Assembly (NCBI GenBank): GCA_037176905.1 | Contig: JBBBWG010026834.1 | Span: forward strand, 6,164-67,950 | Direction of reading: 5' to 3' | Length of the DNA: 61,787 bases | DNA from: Azolla pinnata | Taxonomy: Eukaryota; Streptophyta; Polypodiopsida; Salviniales; Salviniaceae | Part shown: positions 38,097 to 49,496 of the stretch, piece after piece | Position numbering within the stretch: position 1 is the first letter of the stretch | Layout of the letters: every line of letters starts with the position of its first letter | The notes under the pieces: generated by a model | Seen by the model: only the letters and a program-made list of their open reading frames with translations | Told to the model about the DNA's origin: nothing | The model's database searches: none | Translations under genes and position numbers: made by a program

Positions 38097-40796
38097 ATGG
38101 GCGCCAACCAGTCGAAAGAAGAATTGTTATATCAAGCGGCACGAGTTGGAAACCATGATCTGGTCAAGGCCCTTCGTAATAGAGAGGGAGCTTCACTGGA
38201 GGTTTTAAAATATCAAAATTATCAATTTCTAAATTATTCTGAGATAGATTTCTTCGGCATGGATATTTTCAGATTGATTTTACCGTCTGTTCTCCTGCAG
38301 TGGATAGATAAAGAAGGAAGAACTCCTCTTCTTCTGGCTTGCTCACGTCCCGAGCTCTTGGACATGGCAATAACTCTGCTAAATCTGGGAGCTAACATGA
38401 ACGCATACAGATCAGGTTCTAATTCTAATTCGTAGTACATATCAAAGATTTGAATTATGCTAATCAATGGAAGGTGATAAATTTATTTTTCTCACTGGTG
38501 TCTAAATTACGTCTCATGGGAGCTCATATCATTAATCTCGTCCAATTTCCAGGAAGCCATGGAGGTTATGCGCTCCACCATGCCGCCAAGAGAGGATTAG
38601 ATAAGACTGTTACACTACTTCTTTCACGTGGAGGTGAAATTCTCTAGAACTTAGTTACAGTATTCATCTAATTTCATTGATGAATTTAAGCTAACGATGG
38701 ATTTTGTAACATATGATAAGAGTGTTATATAGGTTTTCTTTTTTAATTACATGTTCAAACTCTTGAAATTGTTGTAAGTAACTGGATTTTGAGTGAAGAT
38801 CGTGGATGTTGAGAAAAACGTGTTCAAGGATTCATTATGATTCTCTCAAATTCTGCAGCAAATCCAATGGCGATCAATGACGATGATCAAACACCCCTCG
38901 ATTTGGCAAGGAGCAGAGGCCACGTTTCTGTTGTGCGAATGTTAGAGGTTAGATTTCTTTATCTTATGGTGATCTTTAACTTCACTACAAAACTTAGCCT
39001 GAGTAGAACCTCCTACGGGCTGCTTTGTGCAGGAAAGTCTGTGTCTTTTCAGCGGAATCCTGAAGGAGCTTTCGAGTTTCAGTTTTCTAGAGTCCTTGGC
39101 ACCCAATTTGGTCATGAAGAAAATGTAAATCAGATGCTTCAATGCATGCTTTTTTTCATCGAAATTTGAATCTATTTTCTGGGAGCGATCTACTTAACCT
39201 TCTAATTAAGCATTGTACCTGAATGCTTAAATTATGTACATGCAGTTGGGCAGTTGTCCTTCCAACAAAGACATTCCAGGAGTATGAACTGGTTATCTAT
39301 GAATCTCCCAAGGTATGTGATGTAGGCAATTTAATAGTATTCTCTGATTTCTTTCCATTAAATGATGCAATTTGTGGTGGTTTTACTAAATTTTGCCGAT
39401 TTGTTTAACATTACATCTAGTATCAGTCTCTAATTCCTGAGCAAATGGAAATGCAATTGAGAACTGTGTTAACAGCATTAATTGATCTCTTTAAGATAAT
39501 AACAGGTATGCTTGTGGACTGGGGTGGGAGCTTCATCGCCACATCCTGCTGGTCTTTGCAATGTGGGTTGAACACATTTGATTTTAAGACCAAGATATGT
39601 GGGGATCATTTTCAAAGCATGGATATTATAGTTTTACTCATTTTAGAGATGGTTGTTTGATCAGGTCGCACAACCTAGCACCATTCTTTCACTCTCAAAG
39701 GTGCAAATGGAGAAGCTGATCTTCAACTCAAAAGATCTCGTGGTTCAGATTACAGATCAGAACAGTGAGTATTTCTCCTTAAATCACTCAGGCTTCATTG
39801 TGCAGATATCCCCGATTCATCTAATCGTGTTTGTGTGTATATGATTTATGACGGCATAGAAACAAAATACAAATTCATGTCGGAGAAGAAAAATGACAGG
39901 ATTCAATTGGAGAGGTTTTATGAAGCATGTAAAGGAATTCCTCAGGTGATTACCATGAAGCTTGGAAATCATCTGCGTGATATGCATTGGTATAATAATG
40001 TGGACTTTTCCTCTTAATTTTCCAGGGATCCACCGGTACATATGCTGATGATGCTTCTCCACAGCAAGGAAGTATGTCGCAGATTCATCCTATTCCTAGT
40101 TCGCAAGAAATTCAACCAGCTTTCCAGTTTATTTCAGCATCATCAGTATCTACTCCTAGTGCTATGAAATCGACTACTGAACCAATGTCAGAGGAGATTG
40201 CATTAGCTCTTGCCCTCGACGAATCGATCCGAACAGCTGCAGAAGAAGGAATCCCCCTCTCACCCAACAGCATTCTTCCATGCAGTAATCTATGTAGCAA
40301 TGGCATCAACACAACTAGGTATATGAAGGAATGGGATGACCATCGAACTGTAACTTTAAATGAAAGTAGCTCAAACAATAGCAACAACAACATGAGGACT
40401 CAAGGTGACAGCAACAACATCAAGCCAAGTACGAACCGATCAAAATCTTTGCGTTATAGTAGATGGTCAGCATGGGGACCTATCATGTGTGGACCTGGCA
40501 GTACCGATGTGTGTGTTAATGAGCCGAGTGCTAAATCTTCTACTCCACTGCCTAATCCGCATCAACAGAACGGTAACAACAACACTAATGCGAGCTCTAA
40601 CACCAAGATGGTTGCTGAGATCAAGGAGATTGGTACTTGTGTCATTTGCTGGGATGCTTCGAGGGAGGGAGTCTGTATACCCTGCGGGCACTTAGCAGGT
40701 TGTATGGATTGTTTGTTGGAAGTGGAATCGAAGGAAATGGGATGCCCCGTGTGCAGAGGGCCAATCGAGCAAGTGGTGAAAGTGTATACAGTATGA
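38097..40796 (+). CDS. XBAT35: XBAT34/35-like ankyrin-repeat RING E3 ubiquitin ligase
   Basis: Nine exons: 38097-38201, 38301-38415, 38553-38633, 38859-38947, 39033-39124, 39246-39312, 39665-39764, 39860-39945, 40026-40796. Phases close on 501 residues. The N-terminus MGANQSKEELLYQA carries a Gly2/Ser6 myristoylation-type motif. Three ankyrin repeats follow (about 10-130), with EGRTPLLLACSRPELLDMA, ALHHAAKRGLDKTVTLLLSR and QTPLDLARSRGHVSVVRMLE. Next comes LCLFSGILKEL, matching XBAT35. EEIALALALDESIR (301-314) resembles a ubiquitin-interacting motif. The C-terminal C3HC4 RING uses Cys450, Cys453, Cys465, His467, Cys471, Cys474, Cys485 and Cys488 and ends VVKVYTV. Family members ubiquitinate targets in ethylene, defence and ABA signalling. 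The short 67-115 bp exons meant no single open frame showed the protein. Confidence 0.92.
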
Positions 40797-40901
40797 AAGA
40801 GGCTGTCCAAGATCACTGCAGTTGCTTCGAAGCAATGCAAAGAATGGTGTATTGGTAATCTCATGGACATTCTTAAGGTCAGAAGAAGTTTTCAGAAATG
40901 A

Positions 40902-40936
<35 letters not shown>

Positions 40937-43604
40937 CGGAGGCTACAGCTCAGGTTTGTTTACATTACATTCAGGTTTGCTTCAGCTCAACTCAAGCTTT
41001 CCAAAGATGAATTACACTAGAGGGTTATGTATGCATATTTATCAGTTTTACTCCGTGATGAGATTGTATATCTGGAAAAAAAAAAAAACAACAGCAACAA
41101 CCATTTCTTTATGGTAGACTATTTGCCTCAAGACTATGCTTTTTTACATGTAAAGAGCTCTTACATTTCAATAAAGAAATTGAAAGGATTAGATTCCCAA
41201 AAATGGCTTTCTCCCTTTGGATAGGTGAATTGCCCGAGCTGGAGCCGTCGATCTCAGCTCTCATTCAACAGGCCGAAACCGCTTTTAATTCTTGCAGTTA
41301 AAAGAGCCAACCGCCCCAAAGGCCCAAGAAGCCTGTAATGCAATACCAAGAGATATGTATGTATACACATGTAAGGACTCTGGAGTGAAAGAGCAAAAGT
41401 CAAGAACGATAGTCTGTACAAGCTTGCCATTTAAGGTTTCTGCTGCTCATGACTCATGGGTCATCCATCACTGCTGCCTGAAGCAAGCCGGAATTCATGT
41501 AGCACAATGAGTAGAGTGCAGGGATGACCCAACAACCAAGACAAGGACCAGTGCTTGTGTGGGCATTCTGTTTGCCCTTCAATACGCCACCGGAAAAAGC
41601 GTAACAAACCGACGTATGTACTTCCGATTCGCGTACAAGTTACGTGTAGATCTATCTGCCAAAATGGATGATGTTTTAATGTATCCGGGTTTCGTATCCG
41701 AGATGCTCGAGGCGAAGAAAGCTTGAAACTGCAATGCAGGCTTACGACTGCTTCGAACACAAGGCTGCTTCGAAGAGAGCTGTTAAGAATGATTGTGGGT
41801 AGGTATGTTCATGTATGGAAGCCATGAATGTATGCATAAATGTATCGGAAGGTGCTGAATGGTGAGGGTAGGTATGTTCGTGTATGGATGTATGAATGTA
41901 TGTATGAATGTACGTATGTACGTATCGGGGGTTTCTGCAAGTGAAAGCCTAACTGAGGCAATTCCAAGGAATGCTTTCAAAATACAATCGATCGGAATGC
42001 AATCCCCCCCCCAATCCTAAAGCATGGTTTAAGAAACCCTAAGTGGAAGGTTCCGAGAATGGCGGAATCTCTGATGAGAAGGGTGTGGGGATGGGGGGAG
42101 TCTGTGGGTTGGAATAGCATTCAATGTTTTTTTGACCTTTGGGGGCAATCCTCTTTGTGCTATGTTACCAATGCCCATATGCTGGAGGGTAAATAATGCC
42201 ACTCTGGTTTTACCGATGTTGTTATTGGCTGATTCGGATCTATTGAGGAGATCACGAATTCGTCGTGATCTCCTTTGCCTCGCAGTATTAAGTGAGTTCA
42301 TGCCATGAAAGGGGTGAGAAAAAATTGAAACGCCGAACTTACTCTGCCCATCCTTGTCCAATCTTATCGACGCCGTTGCATCGAGTGAGTTCATGGTGAA
42401 CGAGGTGGGTAACGCTAAATCTAACCCTGCTACCCCTAACTCCATTTAACATATGATCGATCCATGGAAACGCCATCGTTTCCTTGAATTGGGTTACAAA
42501 TCCCCATTTGTAGCGGATCGGGTTGCATATGTAAAATGTGGGAAACTTAAAGAAGGGCAAGGAATGATGGATCTAAGGCAAGGACCTCAAGGTTTCTCAT
42601 AATTGACCTTAGGCTTGAAAGCACTACAATGACAAGTCCTCATAATCACACCAAAGATGGTAAGCATGTATTATTAAAGGATCGCTAGGGGCAACATCCG
42701 AAAGAGATCGTGAGTCGACGGCGAAACGTTAATTTATTCTCCTGGTATGCTCCTTCTTGCTAACGCCCCAATAGCGGTGCATAAAATTTCCCCTCGTTTG
42801 TGCAAACTCCGAGTGAGTGAGTGAGTGAGTGAGTGAGCTGAATGAATAACCCTTTGATGAGGATCGCATACGATAAAAACAATCGAATCGATTCCCATGA
42901 TCGCCGAGCCATTGATTTCAGCGGTTTATACAGCCACCAATATTTCTAGGAATTCGGAGGCCTTATTAGTTTTTATTTGGTGCATAACTTCCATGATGTA
43001 GAGTAGTAGACGTTGGCTAGTGGCGTCTCCATCGATGTTGCTCTCATCAAGGCAAGACTTCCTCCCCCAAATGTAAGCTATAACTAGTTAAGGAGTTATG
43101 AACCCACAAAATATGGCTTCAAATCACTTGCATAACTTTCTTGCGCCATAAAATTTGAACCACTGAAACAAACATTTGAGCAACAAACCGTCTAATTTGT
43201 TTGCCTTTTTTTCACAATCTCGACGATTCCTCAGTAATGTAATTTCGACACCGTATTACTACTAATGACGAATCGTAATCTAACGGAAGAAAAGGAAAAC
43301 AAAACTTCTTGTTTTTTTTTTTCATGGTGGTTTCCTAATGTTCACACCACATGGTATGATAGTGGGCTTGGCAGAGGGGGCCGCCAAATCGTGTGGGCAC
43401 GAGGAACCTGTGGTGTTAACGATGCTTTCGTCCTGCGAAATCAAAAAGATCTCCGGGCTTTAGCGAAGAATGCAATGTAAATTAGAGCATGCAAAGAGGA
43501 AGGGTTCTCGTTCGAGAATGAGCAGATGAGCCAGATGATTATTGATGATGAGCCAGATGATTATAGATGATGAGCCAGATGATTATAGATGATGAGCCAG
43601 ATGA
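40797..43604. other. Intergenic region between convergent genes
   Basis: The 5' part is 3' UTR of the XBAT-like gene, including an (ATG)n tract at about 40901-40935. A TATG-rich stretch occurs near 41800-41930 and (GAGT)n near 42813-42837. Any last exon of the PBP-like gene should lie here or just beyond its exon 9, but I could not identify one with confidence. Confidence 0.45.
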
Positions 43605-43622
43605 TTATTGATGATGAGCCAG
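43524..43622. repeat. Short tandem repeat abutting a splice junction
   Basis: About five copies of a unit of roughly 20 bp, ATGATGAGCCAGATGATTAT(A/T)G, end at AGCCAG just 7 bp from the last recognised exon of the PBP-like gene. In gene orientation the array begins right after the donor site. Confidence 0.9.
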
Positions 43623-43628
43623 CATTAC

Positions 43629-46600
43629 CATGGCTATGTTCCTGAAGTAGGCGGGTTCGTATCGATCCTCGATCATGTTGGGATGAAGCACTTCGATGAG
43701 GTCGCGGAGAACCACCTGCGGCTGCGCAACTGCCTGTTGCGACCAGTCTGTCTCCAGATCCAGAAACCAACAGGATCAAATCAGAGCAGCTTCTTACAGA
43801 CACTCTAAACCCTAAACCCTAAGCCCTAAAACCCTACAAATTCTACTGACTGATGATTCTCTCTAGTCACATAGGTATCAGCAACGGCTGGGCTGGGCTT
43901 AGCTTAACAGGTTTAAAGAGATCTCAAGCTTAACAGGTTTAAAGAGATCTCAAGCCAAACCGTTTAAGCTCGAGCTGCCGAAGAAAACTAACTCGAGTTC
44001 AGAAATTTCAGACCGGCTAAGACCTTAAACCGGTTTAGGCCCAAACTTGATATCAAGATTAATATCTTTTCCACATTTCTTCACAGAACCAAACGCTTAA
44101 TCGGTTTAAATCGGCTTATTGGCTCCAAGTCGGTTAATCGAGGCACCGGAAGCTCGAGACTAGTCAAGCCGGACCGAAACTGGTCAACGAACGTCGAGCC
44201 ACTAAGCCGATTAAATAACTCGGTTGAACAGGCGAGTTCTGGTCTCAAAGCCGAGCCGTTGCCAATGCCTAAACGACGTCAGGATACATAACCAGTCTGA
44301 CGCCAGATCTAGGGTAAGCTCAGAGAGGCTTTTCCAGACATCTAAACCCTAAACTCTTATACCCTAGAACCCTAAACCCTAAAACCCTAAAATCCTAAAC
44401 GCTAAGACTAAACCCAAAACCCTCAAAACCCTAAACCCTCAAAACCGTAGACCCTAAAACCCTCAAAACCCTAAACCCTCAAAACCGTGACCCTAAAACC
44501 CTCAAAAGCCTAGTACCTAAAACCATAAACCCTAAACCCTCAAAACCCTCAAAACCCTAGACCCTAAAACCCTAAAACCCTAAAACCCTAAAACCCTAAA
44601 CCCTAAAACCCTAAACGCTAAACCCTCAAAGCCCTAGACCCTAAAACCCTCAAAACCCTAGAACCTAAAACCCTAACACCCTAAAACCCTAACACCCTAA
44701 AACCCTAACACCCTAACACCCTAACACCCTACAAATTACTCCGATTGATGATTCTCTCGCCACGATCACCCTCCTCACCGGATGCGTTGTTAGTGCCCTT
44801 GTCGTAGCGCCAGACCCTCTTGTTGGACACGAAGGGGACGGATGCAGAGACGTCGAGGCCCGCGAGCGCCAAGAAGCTTCGGACCGTGTACGCGAATCGA
44901 TCACCCGCTTGTGTCTCGTCGATCACGACATCCAGCGCCTGCGAAATCGGACGAGATATCTTTGTTTTTTTGTCGCGATTTTTCCAAAACCAAACCGAAC
45001 CGGGCCCAATGCAAATAATCCATCCCTACACAGGCAGCTACCAGACTTGTGTATTAAGCCAAACGAAGCACGAAGAAGACAAACCCTTCATCCATTGCAT
45101 GGATTGGCCCTAATCCAATTCAGTACGCCAAGTCTGAATCGGAGGAGATATCGGTCAGAGCGATAATCCCCACAGGCAGCTACACAGACCTGTATATTAA
45201 GCCAAATAGAGCTCTAAAGAAGACAGATCCCTCGTCCATTGCATGGATCGGCGCCCTAAAATCGAGATTCAGAATGCCAAAGTCTGAATCGGATGAGATA
45301 TTGGTCGGAGCTCGGATCTGGAAAACTCTGGCCTTCTCAAAGGCCCCAGAGCCGAAGAACAGGTCTCGAGAATTCCAATGGAACGGCCATTTGTACGCAC
45401 CGATGATACAGTGTGAAACGAAGCTACGTCCCTCGCATCCGACATGTTGAAAGCCGTGGTCCTCACCGACTCGCCCACGTTCGCGCCGCCTGCATCCGCG
45501 ATGAACTGGAGACAAAATAAAAATGCCCACAAGCCAGATCAGAGTTCCCTCGTCGCATCCGATTTATCTCATCAAGACCACCATGTAAATTTCCCTCAAA
45601 CCCTAAACCCTAAACCCTAAAAACCCCGATCATCAATTTGCCGGCTAGTCGCTGATCGCAGCCGTTCCGGTCGCTAATCGCCCCTCACCCGCCCGAGCCG
45701 TCGATCGCTAATCACCTCTTGCAACCGCTAATCGGTCATTAGCGAACGCTAGACTCGTCGATCCCAAGTCGTTGTAGCTCGCTAATCAGCAGCAATCACC
45801 ACCCAAATGTGTCGACACTAATCGCTACGTCTAATCACCGATTCCCCGTCACAATGCGGTAATTGCTAATCATTCGCGCACACCTCAAAGTCATTCATCA
45901 ACCGATCACCCCCCTCGCTGATTAGAAGCATGAATCTCCGATCGATCCCCAAGTACCGACCTACCCAAGTCATTAATCCCTAATCACCGCCCACCAATCG
46001 CGATCGTTAACCGGTAATAACCAGTCGCCAATCACGGCCATCAATTGCTAGTCGCGAGCCGACCGGCGATCGGAATGCTGTAATCGCTAATCGGAATGCG
46101 TAATCAGCTACCGCACTCATTCATCGCTGATTGCTACTCCGCAATCACACTCAATTCTCACCGATCAGTGTCATCGAATCACTAATCGCCGCCCACCGAT
46201 CCGATGCGGTGATTTACTAAACCTACAAATGTAGGGATCAGTCTATCTACAAAACAGAAGGAGAAGGGAAAATCGCATACTTGTAGCTTGTACGGAGTAT
46301 CGGAGAAGGTCCATACGCCAAGGTCCTTCGGATCAGACAGTAAAGGATTAGATGTAGTTAATATAATGTGGAGGCGGTTCGGAATCATGATTAGGCAGTA
46401 TAGCATTGTATTTTAAGGCAGGATTCTAAGTAATTTGCATGTAATTAGAATGCGGTAACGAATCGATATACATGTAATTACCCACCCGATTATAGCTTAG
46501 CCAACCCACCATTGGCAAGTTCTTCGACGAGCTTGAAGCAGGCGCTGATAACAATGACAGTATACTTGAGCTCAGACACTTGTAATTGCTCGCTATCTGC

Positions 46601-49461
46601 AGTCCGTCGATTCAACGAGTCATGAGTGATATTCCTCCCTGATCCGTTTACACTAGAGGGTCGTTCACTCCAGAATTCTTTTCAATCCAACCCAATCTAG
46701 TCTGAAATGCATTGTAATTTGAACTCGGGCTACTTACAAATGATTTAATGAAAAAAAATGTAACCCTTTCGTGTGATTAGTTAGTAATGAGATGGATTTA
46801 ATTTGAGAACGTCTAAGCAATTAATTAGTTACTAATGAAATGGTTTTAATTCAATGAAATGGTTTTAATTCAATGAAATGGATTTAATCTGAGCCCATTT
46901 AAGCAATTAATTAGTTAGTAATGAAATGGTTTTAATTCAATGAAATCGATTTAACCTGAGCCCATTTAAGCAATTAATCAGTGATTAATGAAAATGGGTT
47001 TAATTCAATGAAATGGATTTAATTTGGACCCTGCATCCATGTAATTAGTTATTGAGGAATTAATGCATATTTGAACCTATTTATGCAATTAGTTACTAAT
47101 GATGTAATGGATATTATTTTAACCCATTTCAGCAACTAGTTACTAACGAACTAGATTTTTGAGCCAATATAAATTAGTGGATTCAATTGGCACCCATTTC
47201 AGCAACTAATAACTGATGAAATGGATTGAATCGGAATCCCCTCATTTCATTGATTAGTTACAAATGAAATGGATTTAATTGGAACCCATTTCAGTGATAA
47301 GTTAGTGAGAAAATTATGGATTTAATTTGAACCTATTCATGCAATTAGTTGCTAATGAATTAATGGATTTCTGAACTCATTCATGCAATTAGCTTCCAAT
47401 GAAATAAATTTAATTGGAACCCATTTAAGAAATTAATCAGTTACTAATGAGAACCTGTTTGAATCAGTTACAAAAGATTGAATTAGAACCTGTTTCAGCA
47501 ATTAGTTAAATGGACTTAATTTGGGCCCGTTTAAGAAATTAATTAGCTGTTATGGATTTAATTTGAATCATTAATTCATGCAATGAGTTACTAATGAATT
47601 ATTGGATTTTTGAGCCCATTCTTGCAATTAGCTACTAATGAAATGGATTTAATTGGAACCCATTTAAGCAATTATTCAGCTACTAATGAAATACATTTAC
47701 TTTCAACCCATCCATGCAATTAATCAGCTATTAATGAAATGGATTTGGTTTCAACCCATCAGTGAAATTTATTCACTAATTACTAACTAGTCATGATTAT
47801 CCCATTTAAGCAATTAATCAGTTACTAATTAAAATGAATTTAATCGGCACCCATTTAAGCGATTAAAATGAAATGGAATTAATTTGTTCCTACTAACCCC
47901 ACTCCAAATCAAGACAGAATCTACTCTAACCCATCAAAGTGCTAACTTGATGCTAGCCTATAGTATCTCTAAATCATGATGAAGCAGCAGCTGAATATCA
48001 ATGGCCGCAATGCGCAATGCATTGAACTAAATCGCATTGGATTATGATGGTGATTAACTTTAAGCAACAATATGTAAATAGCAATAATTCGATTGACCTC
48101 GGAGTAGATGGCATTTGCTTGCTCCTCGAGATCGAAGAATGCAGCCATGAATTTAATCCACTCCGCACGCTGGAAACATCAGAAAAAAATCACCCACAAA
48201 TTGCATTATTTAATGGAATGCGAAAAAACTTCTCAAGCAGGTTATAAATCTGATCGGCCCTTTTGAAGTGCATGTTGAGAGAATGGTGGGTTCATTCAGA
48301 GATGATCCATAGTATCAGATTCAAGATAAATTTACAGGTTCACTGAGATTCGAGCTTCGATTCGAAGGCATGTCTGAATTCAGAGAAATTGGGATCGGAA
48401 GATAATTTAATTTGGGTTTGATCAAAGTAATTCGAGGTTCAATGGATCAGTCTGGAATCAGAATATTAATCAGGACCGGATTACGGACCAAGACCTGAAT
48501 GGGATTCGGAATTAGCAAAGCTATGTGCGATTAAACCCAATTATCAGAATACGATAGAGCTCAATAGAATTATTCCGATCGGATTATTTTGAATCATACA
48601 TAAATATAAGCTTTGAATCATACATAATAATAATTGGGGAAATCTGCAGACTGAAATGAAGTTGACAAATCGAAACGGATGGTAAATTGATGGAATCATC
48701 TTTCCCAGGGAGCTGTGATTTAGGTGTATTAAGATTGACATCACCTGAAGGGGACCTCGATCGAGAGAGGCGTCGAAGCTGATAAAATTGGATCGGTTGG
48801 AATCCGAGAGATAATTAGCGGGCGAATCGATGGAGCCGAAGACCGCATCCAAGGCGCTGGGATCATCATCATCACCATTGCCGCCATGATCATGATCAGC
48901 TGCAGTTTGGCGATGATCCAGCTGATCTGCACCAGCCTGCTGCACAGATAATTGGGCGGAGCTTGGTCTGGCTATGGCGGTGGTGCAGGTGGGATCGATG
49001 CCGCTTTGCAGCAGGTGATGCGGGAGCTTAATTAGGCTCCCCAAGCAGCCCAACAACTGCGTTGCAGGCATGCAAATTTTCATCCCGATGGATGTATATG
49101 CTATTATTGCCAATGATAATATTGATGACGGTTGATGGATTTAGATCTAATTAATTAAATTACCTCCAAGAATCCCACTGCCAGAAAACAAATCAATCCA
49201 AATTAATTCGTTAATCACGCAACCAAGCAAGCAAAGCAAGCAGCAGCAGATGATTGTAGCTTGTATTAATTTGGGTTAATTAAGTGGTGGAATGCCCTCA
49301 TTTGCTGCTAATGACGGAGGAGGGGGAGGAGAGGGGAGGGGGGGGGGTTAGCCGCAGCATCCCCTGATTAGCAGCTACTTAAGGACATTGATGATGATGA
49401 TATTGATGACGATGATGGTTAATGATGATGATTAATGATGATGATGATCGATGATTGATTG

Positions 49462-49496
<35 letters not shown>

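Noticed and set aside
41590..41680. Candidate last exon of the PBP-like gene on the minus strand encoding NLYANRKYIRRFVTLFPVAY
   Set aside because: It follows an acceptor-like GGCAG and ends in a stop, but it lies 2 kb away with no family resemblance to the expected C-terminus.
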